From JBPEWY01 sp965224095 (lineage in GTDB: Bacteria > Bacteroidota > Bacteroidia > Flavobacteriales > Flavobacteriaceae): a DNA stretch of 64,000 nt. The position numbers and the translations under genes were made by a program. Every line of letters starts with the position of its first letter. Positions within the stretch are counted from its first letter, which is position 1. Where the stretch lies: the NCBI GenBank assembly GCA_965224095.1, contig OZ245039.1, forward strand, positions 248,001-312,000, written 5' to 3'. A model generated the notes under the pieces. The model made no database searches. It was not told the DNA's origin and worked only from the letters and a program-made list of their open reading frames with translations. Shown here piece by piece: positions 1-8,674 of the stretch.

Positions 1-1116
1 TTTAAAATGGCTTTTTTGATTGAGAGACCAAAAGTAATATACGGTTTTCTTACCACCGGTATCATTGAGTTCTACATATTCTCCCCGGGTGTTGGTTACT
101 TCGAGTTTCGGTAATCGATTTCCCGGTTGTATACTTTGAATATTATCGTAAAGCGTATTGACGTCTTCACAAAAAGAAGGATCTTTTACAATGGTATTAA
201 ACGTTTCTATATACCTTTCATTATGAGCGGGATCATGATGATCAAAAAGGTAGGAGTACGCGGCATTGCGAAAAAGAATACTGCGTAAAGGGCCAAGCGA
301 AATCAGGCTGTCGATAAGTTTCAGCTTATGTGTATGATAGTGAATGCTTCTTTCGGGCTGTTCCAAAGAAGCACATTCATCGATACACTCGGTATAGGCT
401 AAATTGTTGAAGTACATGGTACAATACCGGAAATAAGGGCTAAAATAACACAGGTCATTTTCATTGAGATTAACCGATTCCCTGTATTTGTGAAAATCTT
501 TTGGCAATTCTGAATAATCTTCCAGCATAAGCCTTTTTTTATGCATGTACGGATAAAGTTCTTTTTGTTTGTAATTGACAAAATCAATACTTGCACGTGC
601 AATTTTTAAGGCATTTTTACTACAACTACCACTCTGAACCAAAGCTTCGTATTGCTCCTCTTTCATTTGTCTGAGCGAGTCCAGTTTGGAAGTGAATGTG
701 TCCGGGTCCAGCTTGTAATAATCGTATACCAACTCTTCTTCATCTTCATTAACGAGAAACATCTCTATCAGGAAGTTGTTTATTTCGGAACCGGTACCGG
801 AAAAAATAAGAGATTCATCAAACTCCAGTGTGTTTAACCTCCACAAAATGCTGTCGCCCGGTTCAATATATACATATTGTTCTTCCGGAGAATGGGTGAA
901 GTAATATAACCCACCTTCAGGATTTTCAAGTTTTAATAAGAATCGATTTTGATCATCAAGAGTAACCGAATCAATGACCATATCGTTTTTGTGAAGCAAT
1001 ACATATCGGTTATTCGGGTTGATTATTTCTCCTCCCAAATAAGTAAAATCTGATTTGGCGCTCTTCTTATTACAACTATTAAATATTAGTATAAGTACTA
1101 ATAAAAAATACCTCAT
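1..1116 (-). CDS. Thioredoxin-like lipoprotein, C-terminus cut by window edge
   Basis: The reading frame starts at ATG 1116 and stays open to base 1, so 372 residues are visible and the C-terminus lies outside the window. The N-terminus is a short hydrophobic stretch ending in N-S-C, a lipobox. Residues about 20-110 resemble the beta-rich N-terminal domain (DUF4369-like) found in Bacteroidetes TlpA-like lipoproteins, and a helical middle follows. From about residue 335 a thioredoxin/AhpC-type domain begins (LPKLEVTNTRGEYVEL). Where the CxxC should follow FW, the sequence reads FWSLNQKSH, so both redox cysteines appear to be absent. Probably a periplasmic-facing lipoprotein of unknown, perhaps non-redox, function. 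Confidence 0.75.
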   Translation of the reverse strand, partial: MRYFLLVLILIFNSCNKKSAKSDFTYLGGEIINPNNRYVLLHKNDMVIDSVTLDDQNRFLLKLENPEGGLYYFTHSPEEQYVYIEPGDSILWRLNTLEFDESLIFSGTGSEINNFLIEMFLVNEDEEELVYDYYKLDPDTFTSKLDSLRQMKEEQYEALVQSGSCSKNALKIARASIDFVNYKQKELYPYMHKKRLMLEDYSELPKDFHKYRESVNLNENDLCYFSPYFRYCTMYFNNLAYTECIDECASLEQPERSIHYHTHKLKLIDSLISLGPLRSILFRNAAYSYLFDHHDPAHNERYIETFNTIVKDPSFCEDVNTLYDNIQSIQPGNRLPKLEVTNTRGEYVELNDTGGKKTVYYFWSLNQKSHFK

Positions 1117-1252
1117 ACGATCATTTTATAACAACCAAGGTTGTTTTTCCCATAACAAATCTATGAAAGCAGTAGCATTTCCGATGTTAAGGGCACGTTA
1201 AAAATACTTCGTAAAACGTTAACAATTTTCCGCTTATTACGGGGTAAATTGT

Positions 1253-1260
1253 TACTTTTG
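1253..1260 (+). promoter_or_regulatory. Candidate -7 element (TACTTTTG) for the ABC-F gene
   Basis: TACTTTTG matches the Bacteroidetes -7 consensus TAnnTTTG and lies 32 bases before the ABC-F start codon. No convincing TTG -33 element sits about 19 bases upstream, so this rests on the -7 box only. Confidence 0.4.
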
Positions 1261-1291
1261 CGGCTCAATTTAAGCTTTTAAAAATAAATTC

Positions 1292-2917
1292 ATGTTATCA
1301 GTATCTAATTTATCGGTACAATTTGGAAAGCGAGTGCTTTTTGATGAGGTGAATGTTACTTTCACTCAGGGGAATTGCTATGGAATAATAGGAGCCAACG
1401 GGGCCGGGAAATCTACATTTCTTAAAATCCTTGCTGGTAAAAAAGAACCTACTTCGGGACATGTGCATATGGAACCCGGAAAACGGATGTCTGTTCTCGA
1501 GCAAAATCATTATGCTTATGATGATTTTCCGGTATTGGAAACCGTGGTAATGGGTAATAAACCTCTTTATGAAATTAAGAAAGAAATAGATACGCTGTAT
1601 GAGAATTATTCGGATGAAAATGCGGAACGAATAGGGGAGTTGCAAGTACAGTTTGAGGAGATGAACGGATGGAATGCGGATAGCGATGCAGCCGCTCTTC
1701 TGTCAAATTTAGGGATTTCGGAGAATCTGCATTATACATTAATGTCCGATTTAGACGGAAAGCTAAAGGTCCGCGTGTTGCTCGCTCAGGCATTATTCGG
1801 AAATCCCGATGTGCTTATTATGGATGAGCCTACAAACGATCTGGATTTTGAAACGATAAGCTGGCTGGAGAATTTCCTTGCCCATTACGAGAATACGGTT
1901 ATTGTTGTATCGCATGACCGGCATTTTCTGGATGCGGTTTGTACGCATATTTCGGATATTGATTTCGGGAAAATAAACCATTACAGCGGCAACTATACTT
2001 TTTGGTATGAAAGCAGTCAGCTGGCGGCCCGACAACGCGCACAACAAAACAAAAAAGCAGAGGAAAAAGCCAAAGAACTCCAGGAATTCATACAGCGGTT
2101 TAGTGCCAATGTTGCCAAATCCAAACAAGCAACTTCCCGTAAGAAAATGCTTGAAAAATTAAAAATCGACGATATTAAACCATCCAGCAGGCGCTACCCC
2201 GCTATTATTTTTGAGAGAGAAAGAGAAGCAGGGGATCAAATTTTGAATGTGGAAAATCTGTCGGTTTCCCTGGAAGGAGATCAGTTGTTTCGCAATGTCG
2301 ATATTAATCTGACCAAAGGAGATAAGGTAGCCGTTATATCAAAAGATTCAAGGGCTACTACGGCATTTTATGAAATTATAAATGGAAATGTAAAACCCGA
2401 TACCGGAAAATTTCAATGGGGTATTACCACCATTCAATCCTACCTGCCGGTTGATAATACCAATTATTTTAACAACGACCTTTCGCTTGTAGACTGGTTG
2501 AGACAATGGGCTAAAACCGAAGAGGAAAGAGAAGAGGTATACATCCGGGGATTTCTGGGGAAAATGCTTTTCAGCGGAGAAGAGGCTCTTAAAAAATGTG
2601 ATGTACTCTCAGGTGGAGAAAAAGTGCGTTGTATGCTGAGTAGAATGATGATGCTCCGCGCCAATGTGGTGATGCTGGATGAACCTACAAATCACCTGGA
2701 TCTGGAAAGTATTACAGCGTTTAACAACTCCCTGAAAAACTTTAAGGGAACCGTGCTTTTTACCACACACGACCATGAATTTGCGCAAACCGTAGCGAAC
2801 AGAATTATAGAACTGACACCGGGGGGTATCATAGATAGATATTTAACTTTTGACGATTATATGTCGGATGCTGCCATTAAGGAGCAGCGAAAGAAAATGT
2901 ATGCCGTTACAGCATAA
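1292..2917 (+). CDS. ABC-F family ATPase (YbiT-like), one composite site degenerate
   Basis: A 541-residue soluble protein with two ABC ATPase domains and no membrane segment, the ABC-F layout; members act on the ribosome as translation factors or in antibiotic protection. NBD1 has Walker A GANGAGKST (34-42) and Walker B with IMDEPTNDLD (about 176-185), but its signature reads SDLDGK (152-157) instead of LSGGQ. NBD2 has a good signature LSGGE (439-443) and MLDEPTNHLD (about 461-470), but its Walker A position reads SKDSRATT (350-357). A charged linker (about 240-315) joins the two. A lost NBD1 signature is also known in E. coli YbiT; the lost NBD2 Walker A is not found there. The two intact halves would combine into one working composite site. 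Confidence 0.9.
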   Translation: MLSVSNLSVQFGKRVLFDEVNVTFTQGNCYGIIGANGAGKSTFLKILAGKKEPTSGHVHMEPGKRMSVLEQNHYAYDDFPVLETVVMGNKPLYEIKKEIDTLYENYSDENAERIGELQVQFEEMNGWNADSDAAALLSNLGISENLHYTLMSDLDGKLKVRVLLAQALFGNPDVLIMDEPTNDLDFETISWLENFLAHYENTVIVVSHDRHFLDAVCTHISDIDFGKINHYSGNYTFWYESSQLAARQRAQQNKKAEEKAKELQEFIQRFSANVAKSKQATSRKKMLEKLKIDDIKPSSRRYPAIIFEREREAGDQILNVENLSVSLEGDQLFRNVDINLTKGDKVAVISKDSRATTAFYEIINGNVKPDTGKFQWGITTIQSYLPVDNTNYFNNDLSLVDWLRQWAKTEEEREEVYIRGFLGKMLFSGEEALKKCDVLSGGEKVRCMLSRMMMLRANVVMLDEPTNHLDLESITAFNNSLKNFKGTVLFTTHDHEFAQTVANRIIELTPGGIIDRYLTFDDYMSDAAIKEQRKKMYAVTA

Positions 2918-2918
2918 A

Positions 2919-2946
2919 TAAGGGCCACTTTAAGCGGCCTTTTTTA
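2919..2946. terminator. Bidirectional terminator after ABC-F gene
   Basis: A short GC stem (GGCC...GGCC) is followed by TTTTTT on the plus strand, between convergent genes. It overlaps the last bases of the minus-strand gene. The stem is better paired in the minus-strand transcript, where one mismatch becomes G-U. Confidence 0.6.
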
Positions 2947-3618
2947 GTTTTTAGAATAGCGGCTGTTCCAGATAACCTCACTAAAGTTTTTCCCCAGGGC
3001 TACCCCGTAAAAAACTATAATACTGGCTAACATCTTAAAAATAAAAAGAAAGAGAATGCCGAAATTCTGAAATGTTGCTTCGGGAGAAAATACTTTTAAC
3101 GGTAACAATAAAGTTACTACTGCACTTAGAGCCGTTATAAAAATTATTAAGCTAACTGGATTTTTTAAGGGAATGACCATAAATTTTCTCATGGGATGTA
3201 AATCGTTACCCCATCGATCAATTAAATAGTAATACTCATTTCCCATCGGAACAAACAAAAGAGGATTGTCGGGGTTTTTGAGTCGCATTAACCGGGAGGG
3301 TGCAACTATTTTAAAGTTGCTCAGACGTGTGTGGTGCTGCTGTTCCAAGTTCCGTATTTTAAGCAGTGTTTTCCCGGGGAACTCTGCCTTAAAATAGGCA
3401 GCATCCAGGAACCTTAACCGGTAATTGACACACAAACGCTTTATATGAGTTATATGATAAATATTTGCAGCGTCGAGCAAATCAAAATCAAACCATTGTA
3501 AATCGCTCCTGTTTTCAGGGGCATGTGCTTCGGGATCTATGGATATAGCTTCCGGAAAAGAATTTTCTTTTCTTGATAGCCTTAATTGGTTCTCTAAATT
3601 TACGCGTTTTAAAAACAA
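2944..3618 (-). CDS. Conserved hypothetical protein with two C-terminal membrane helices
   Basis: A 224-residue protein that I cannot assign to a named family. The N-terminal half is soluble and charged. A compact beta-rich stretch (about 105-145, with VPMGNEYYYLIDRWGNDL) is followed by two hydrophobic helices (about 152-172 and 185-208) with a short periplasmic or cytoplasmic loop. It is co-directional with pheT, about 80 bases downstream of it, and convergent with the ABC-F gene. It could be a membrane-anchored sensor or assembly protein, but no catalytic motif is visible. Confidence 0.6.
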   Translation of the reverse strand: MFLKRVNLENQLRLSRKENSFPEAISIDPEAHAPENRSDLQWFDFDLLDAANIYHITHIKRLCVNYRLRFLDAAYFKAEFPGKTLLKIRNLEQQHHTRLSNFKIVAPSRLMRLKNPDNPLLFVPMGNEYYYLIDRWGNDLHPMRKFMVIPLKNPVSLIIFITALSAVVTLLLPLKVFSPEATFQNFGILFLFIFKMLASIIVFYGVALGKNFSEVIWNSRYSKN

Positions 3619-3697
3619 GGAATGCCTCTTTAAATACGCTCAAATTTAACCATTTACACCCTGAATACAAAAACCGCCCGTATAACCGTCGGCGAAA

Positions 3698-6124
3698 TTA
3701 TCGAAGCTCGATCCCCAGCTTTTTTTCCAGTTGCTGCTGGAGTCGCTGCATACATTTCTCAATTTTCCTGTCGGTTAATGTCTGGTTTTCATCAAGCAGT
3801 ATAAAGCTCACGGCATAACTCTTTTTCCCTTCGGGAAGTTTCTTGCCCTGATATACATCGAACAGATCGATTGATTTAAGCAACTTGCGTTCCGTTTGTT
3901 TTGCCAGGTTATAAATATCTTCAAAGGAAACCGATTCATCAACCAGCAGGGCCAGGTCTCTGCGCACTTCCGGATACTTGGAAAAAGGCTTGAATTTAAG
4001 GGTATTAAGAGTATTTAAAGTACCTATAGCCTCCCAGTTAAAATCGGCATACAGCACATCCTGTTTAATATCAAAATCCTTTAAAAGGTGTGGTTTGAGT
4101 TTTCCGAACGACACGATATCTGTACTTCCCAGATACCAGCTAAGGCCTTCAGAAAATATATCCTTAGTCGCAGGTTTGGCCGTCAGACCAGTAAGCCCGA
4201 AACGCTCTAAAAGAACCTGTATGAGTCCTTTCATGTAGAAAAAATCGCTTTTTTTATTAGGTGCGGTCCAACTTTCTTCCAGTCTATTTCCGGATAGAAA
4301 TAGAGACAAACGTTTTTGTTCTTCGTACGTATCGGAAATCTTCTTATAGGTTTTCCCAAATTCAAAAAGCTTCAGATTGTGTTGTTTCCTGTTTAAATTA
4401 TAGGCAATAGCTTCCAGTCCGGTAAACAGGAGCGATTGTCTCATAACCGACAAATCGCTGCTCAAAGGATTCAACATGGCTACCTGGCAAGATTCTTCCA
4501 GGTCTTCACTCAGGGTATCATAATGTGGAGTGGTCAGGCTGTTCCCCATAATTTCATAAAACCCATTTGCAACCAACTGATCTCCGGTTAAATTTTGAAG
4601 CTTATGATCGGCAAATCTCGAGGTATGCGATATGGAAGTATTAAGTTTTGTGGTAACGGCAATTTTATTATAACCGTAGACTCTTAAGATTTCTTCTATA
4701 ACATCTGCTTCCCGGCGTACATCTACCCTGTAGTTAGGTATAGTGAGCCCAATTCCGCTCTCGGTTACATTGTTTACCTTGATTTCCAGAGAGGTAAGAA
4801 TTGATTTAATGGTCTCTTTCGGGATTTCCTGCCCGATGAGTTTATTTACCTTTTCAAAGGTGAGAAACACCTGAAAATCTTCAAACTTCTTGGGGTAAAT
4901 ATCTTCAACTTCACTGGTTACTTTCCCACCGGCAACTTCCTGAATTAGTAGCGCAGCTCTCTGTAGTGCGTAATCAACTTTGGTAATATCAATTCCTCTT
5001 TCAAAGCGAAAAGAAGCATCGGTACTTAAACCGTGGCGTTTTGCCGTTTTTCGTATTGAAACCGGATTAAAGTATGCACTTTCGAGAAAAATAGCGGTGG
5101 TTGTTTCGGTAACCCCGGAATGAATTCCGCCAAATACCCCGGCAATACACATGGGTTTTTCTTCATCACAGATCATTAAGTCGTCTTCGTGTAATGTTCT
5201 TTCAACCTCATCCAATGTAATAAATTTTGTGCCGGCAGGTAGTGTTTTTACCTCTATTTTCCCCCCTGAAATTTTATGTGCATCAAAAGCATGTAGCGGT
5301 TGTCCCAGTTCGTGTAATACGTAGTTGGTTGCATCTACAATATTATTTATAGGGCTTAAACCAATGGCTTTTAATCTGTTTTGCAACCATGAGGGAGATG
5401 GTTTGACCTTTACTCCGGAGATGGTAAGCCCGCAATATCGAGGAGCCAGATCGTTATTTTTTACCTGAACATCAATTCTCAGTGTCCGATCTTCCACCTG
5501 AAAGCTACTAACCGAAGGTGTAATTAATTCCGGATTTAATTCTTGCTGCAGAAGTCCGGCTTTTAAATCCCGGGCAACTCCGAAATGGCTCATTGCATCT
5601 GCCCGGTTGGGTGTTAATCCGATTTCAAATACCTGATCGCTTTCAATCTCAAACACTTCCGAACAGGAAATCCCAGGGGTAAGGGCACTGTTTAAAACCA
5701 TAATTCCGTCATGACTTTCGCCCAGACCAAGCTCGTCTTCGGCACAAATCATTCCGTGACTCTCTTCACCGCGAATCTTTCCCTTTTTTATTTTCAAGGC
5801 CTCTCCGTTTTTACCGTATAGCGTAGTACCAACCGTAGCAACCGGTACTTTTTGTCCCACCGCCACATTAGGTGCACCACATACAATTTGAAGCGGAGCG
5901 TCTCCGCCAATATCTACCTTGGTTAATTTAAGTCGGTCTGCATTAGGGTGCTGGGTACATTCCAATACATGGCCTACCACAACTCCCTTAAGGCCGCCCG
6001 GAACAGATTCGTATGGTTCAATTCCTTCAATTTCCAGCCCCAGATCGGTAAGTAGGGTACCGGTTTTTTCTGCCTCCCAATCCAGCTGTATGAACTGCTT
6101 TAACCAGTTATAAGATATCTTCAT
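3698..6124 (-). CDS. pheT: Phenylalanyl-tRNA synthetase beta subunit
   Basis: An 808-residue beta subunit of the alpha2-beta2 enzyme that charges tRNA-Phe in the cytoplasm. The chosen start gives MKISYNWLKQFI, the standard PheT N-terminus; an upstream in-frame codon would add 19 residues that are not typical. The order is an N-terminal EMAP/OB tRNA-binding fold (about 40-150, with NADRLKLTKVDIG), the B3/B4 editing domain, B5, the catalytic-like core and a C-terminal FDX-ACB domain (FSKYPEVRRDLALLVDE onwards). The length fits bacterial PheT. The pheS partner is not in the window, as is common when the subunits are unlinked in Bacteroidetes. Confidence 0.97.
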   Translation of the reverse strand: MKISYNWLKQFIQLDWEAEKTGTLLTDLGLEIEGIEPYESVPGGLKGVVVGHVLECTQHPNADRLKLTKVDIGGDAPLQIVCGAPNVAVGQKVPVATVGTTLYGKNGEALKIKKGKIRGEESHGMICAEDELGLGESHDGIMVLNSALTPGISCSEVFEIESDQVFEIGLTPNRADAMSHFGVARDLKAGLLQQELNPELITPSVSSFQVEDRTLRIDVQVKNNDLAPRYCGLTISGVKVKPSPSWLQNRLKAIGLSPINNIVDATNYVLHELGQPLHAFDAHKISGGKIEVKTLPAGTKFITLDEVERTLHEDDLMICDEEKPMCIAGVFGGIHSGVTETTTAIFLESAYFNPVSIRKTAKRHGLSTDASFRFERGIDITKVDYALQRAALLIQEVAGGKVTSEVEDIYPKKFEDFQVFLTFEKVNKLIGQEIPKETIKSILTSLEIKVNNVTESGIGLTIPNYRVDVRREADVIEEILRVYGYNKIAVTTKLNTSISHTSRFADHKLQNLTGDQLVANGFYEIMGNSLTTPHYDTLSEDLEESCQVAMLNPLSSDLSVMRQSLLFTGLEAIAYNLNRKQHNLKLFEFGKTYKKISDTYEEQKRLSLFLSGNRLEESWTAPNKKSDFFYMKGLIQVLLERFGLTGLTAKPATKDIFSEGLSWYLGSTDIVSFGKLKPHLLKDFDIKQDVLYADFNWEAIGTLNTLNTLKFKPFSKYPEVRRDLALLVDESVSFEDIYNLAKQTERKLLKSIDLFDVYQGKKLPEGKKSYAVSFILLDENQTLTDRKIEKCMQRLQQQLEKKLGIELR

Positions 6125-6375
6125 ATTAAACGGAGAAATTTTAAAGAGGTGCAAAGATACGTTAATGGCAATAGTTAACAAATTATGTATACAAAAGGAT
6201 AATTAAGATCCAGGAAAAAAATGTCCTAACGTATTTTGTCGATGATTTTAGCATTTCATCGATAGTTAAACCATTTTGACATCCGCTTCGTACATATTAT
6301 GCCATCCAATATTATTTATTTGAGACAATTTGAATTAGCAATCAGGCGTTAATAGTAAAATTTAAACTTTAAAGT

Positions 6376-6579
6376 ATGAAACTTATTTTAAAATCATTTC
6401 TTGTAATTTGTTTTATAACACTGGCAAGTTGCAGGGATACAAAGAAAGAAGACGAAGCTTTGCAAAAGGCCATCGATGAGATTGAAACCATTGAAAGCGA
6501 AGTAGAAAAAGCTACGGACGAGCTACAGGAAAAAGTAGACGATCTGGAGGATGCGTTAAAAGAATTAGACAGTATTTAA
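6376..6579 (+). CDS. Small coiled-coil lipoprotein
   Basis: A 67-residue peptide with a signal sequence ending in the lipobox L-A-S-C (Cys19), followed by an almost entirely acidic helical region with heptad-like spacing (EAL, EIE, EVE, ELQ, LED). After lipidation the mature part would be about 49 residues of coiled coil, reminiscent of short Lpp-like or spacer lipoproteins, though no sequence relation to Lpp is claimed. It sits 16 bases before another coiled-coil envelope protein and is likely co-transcribed with it. Function unknown. Confidence 0.75.
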   Translation: MKLILKSFLVICFITLASCRDTKKEDEALQKAIDEIETIESEVEKATDELQEKVDDLEDALKELDSI

Positions 6580-6595
6580 TCGTTAAAAGAAAAAC

Positions 6596-7267
6596 ATGAA
6601 AACAGTAAAATATTTAGTATTGATAATCGCTGTTGCATTATTCTCTAATATTACGGGTGTATATGCGCAGCAAAACGATAAGGAAACCCGGAAACAGGAG
6701 CGTTTGGAAAAGAAAGCCGAGCGTATGGAGAAAAAGGCCGAAAAAGCTAATGAAAAGGCTAAGGAGGCTCAGGAGAAAGCCGAGGAAAAGATGGAAGAAG
6801 CTCAGGAAAAAGCTGAGGAAGCTAAGGAAAAAGCAAAAGAAGCAAGAGACGAAGCCAAGGATGAAGCTCATAAAAATGGCCATGCCCAAAAAGACAAAGA
6901 AGAAAAATCGAATCAGGGAAAAGGTCATGCCTACGGAAAGAATAAAGGCGACTTGACCGGCCGTGAATTCGGACAGGCGAGAGCTGCCGAGGCAAAAAGT
7001 AAAATAAAAGAAGCTGAGGAAGCAATTGAAAAAAGAGAAGAAGCTGTGAGAGACGGGAAAGACCGTATTAGAAAAGCCCGTAAGCGCGTGGAAGATCAAG
7101 TAGCAGCCAAGGAAATTTCTGAGGAAGAGGCAGAAGCAAAAGAAAGGAAAATTAACGATGTGGAAGAGCGCGTTAATGAATTGGAAGACATTCTTAGAGA
7201 ACGCAAAGAAAGAATTTTAAAGCAAAAAGAAGCCTTGGAAAAGGTAGTTATCGGAGAAGAACAATAA
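6596..7267 (+). CDS. Secreted Lys/Glu/Ala-rich coiled-coil protein
   Basis: A 223-residue protein with a signal peptide ending near V-Y-A-Q-Q (about residue 25). Residues about 30-90 are low-complexity AEKAxEKA/AQEKAEE repeats forming a long charged helix. A Gly/Lys/His-rich break follows (about 93-120, with GKGHAYGKNKGDLTGREFGQ), then a second helical stretch to the end. It is probably a periplasmic rod or spacer and perhaps pairs with the upstream lipoprotein. The repeats also create long shadow frames on both strands. No enzymatic motif was seen. Confidence 0.75.
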   Translation: MKTVKYLVLIIAVALFSNITGVYAQQNDKETRKQERLEKKAERMEKKAEKANEKAKEAQEKAEEKMEEAQEKAEEAKEKAKEARDEAKDEAHKNGHAQKDKEEKSNQGKGHAYGKNKGDLTGREFGQARAAEAKSKIKEAEEAIEKREEAVRDGKDRIRKARKRVEDQVAAKEISEEEAEAKERKINDVEERVNELEDILRERKERILKQKEALEKVVIGEEQ

Positions 7268-7289
7268 TAAAACCGAGTTATTTAAAAAA

Positions 7290-7317
7290 AGCGTCACCAC
7301 CAGTGACGCTTTTTTTT
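7290..7317 (+). terminator. Rho-independent terminator
   Basis: A perfect 8-bp stem AGCGTCAC/GTGACGCT with loop CACCA is followed by seven T. It closes the coiled-coil gene pair. Confidence 0.9.
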
Positions 7318-7357
7318 GTAAGTTTTCCGGGATTTCACGATCTACTAAAAAAAATCC

Positions 7358-8566
7358 ATGCGTACACTCATCATTATAGCTTTACTCCTTGTTTTTTCGT
7401 GTAGAAATGAAACCAAATCCGAATTCACAACCGGAATATGGAGAGGGTATTTAGAACTTCAGGATAAACAGAAGTTACCGTTTATATTTTCATTAAATAC
7501 CGACAGTACGCTTGTAATTCACAATAGTGAAGAACGTATTGAAGTTGATGAGGTTACTTTTAATAAAGATTCCTTTGTTATCAAACTTCCCGTTTTTGAA
7601 GGGTTTATAAAAGGGAGATTCAGCCAAAACTCGATGGATGGAGTTTTCGTTAAGGAAGGCCTGAATCAGATAGTACCCTTTAAAGCTATCGCCGGAGATA
7701 GTACGAGGTTTCATGTATCCCCTTCCGTTGTAACCTCTTCGGTTCACGGAAACTGGCAGGCAAACTTTAGTCCGGGGACAAGCGACCACTATGTGGCTCA
7801 GGGGATTTTTAAGCAGAAAGAAAATAAAGTATTCGGTACTTTCCGTACTACAACCGGAGATTACAGATACCTGGAAGGTGTTGTAGATGGCGATTCGTTA
7901 AGACTGTCTACCTTTGACGGAGCGCATGCATTTCTCTTCACGGCAAAGATTTCCGATTCTGTCATGAATGGCTATTTTTATTCCGGAAATCACTGGAAGG
8001 AACCCTGGACAGCCGTTCGAAATAAAGATTATGAATTGCCCGATGCCGAATCGCTTACGTATATCAGGGATGGGTTTCAGGGGCTTCAATTTAGTTTTCC
8101 GGACAACAGTGGAGCAATGCATTCGCTAAGCGACCCTCGCTTTCGGAATAAAGTAGTAGTTGTGCAGGTTATGGGAACCTGGTGTCCGAACTGCCTGGAT
8201 GAAACCCGTTTTTTATCGGCGTATTATGAAGCAAATAAAAACAGAGGCATAGAAGTAATCGCGCTTGCCTTCGAGTATGCAAAAACCCCGGAAAAAGCAT
8301 TTGCCAATATAAGCAGATTGCGCGACAGGGTAGGAATTACATATCCCGTTTTACTGGCACAATACGGAAGTGCCGATAAGAAACTTGCAGCCGAAAAACT
8401 GCCAATGTTAAATCACGTACTCAGCTATCCAACTACTATTTTTGTGGATAAAACAGGTAGCGTACGAAAAATTCATACCGGTTTTAACGGACCTGCCACC
8501 GGGGAAAAATATACTGAGTTTCAGGTAAGCTTTCACCGTTTTATTGAAAAACTCCTTTCCGAGTAA
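7358..8566 (+). CDS. TlpA-like thioredoxin-fold lipoprotein
   Basis: A 402-residue protein with lipobox L-V-F-S-C (Cys15). Residues about 25-220 form a beta-rich domain with two related halves, each opening with a G-x-W-x-(A/G) strand. The C-terminal domain (about 245-400) is TlpA/AhpC-like: FSFPDNSGAMHSL, then VVQVMGTWCPNCLDE with an intact WCPNC redox motif, and a cis-Pro-type SYPTTIFVDKTG. It is likely a membrane-anchored periplasmic thiol-disulfide oxidoreductase. No cytochrome c maturation genes are adjacent, so the substrate is unknown. Confidence 0.85.
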   Translation: MRTLIIIALLLVFSCRNETKSEFTTGIWRGYLELQDKQKLPFIFSLNTDSTLVIHNSEERIEVDEVTFNKDSFVIKLPVFEGFIKGRFSQNSMDGVFVKEGLNQIVPFKAIAGDSTRFHVSPSVVTSSVHGNWQANFSPGTSDHYVAQGIFKQKENKVFGTFRTTTGDYRYLEGVVDGDSLRLSTFDGAHAFLFTAKISDSVMNGYFYSGNHWKEPWTAVRNKDYELPDAESLTYIRDGFQGLQFSFPDNSGAMHSLSDPRFRNKVVVVQVMGTWCPNCLDETRFLSAYYEANKNRGIEVIALAFEYAKTPEKAFANISRLRDRVGITYPVLLAQYGSADKKLAAEKLPMLNHVLSYPTTIFVDKTGSVRKIHTGFNGPATGEKYTEFQVSFHRFIEKLLSE

Positions 8567-8674
8567 TAACTATTTATGAACGTTAAGTTGTTGAAAACTT
8601 AATGGTTATATGCCAGTTTATATGTGTTAATATTTTAATTTCGTGCGGAACTAATTAACACATCAATAACCATC

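Noticed and set aside
6638..7099. Long minus-strand frame over the coiled-coil gene, rich in Phe and Leu
   Set aside because: It mirrors the Lys/Glu/Ala-rich repeats of the plus-strand gene, which has a signal peptide and terminator; the hydrophobic translation is a by-product.
8583..8602. Inverted repeat TTAAGTT/AACTTAA after the TlpA-like gene
   Set aside because: A weak AT stem without a T-run; not enough to call a terminator.
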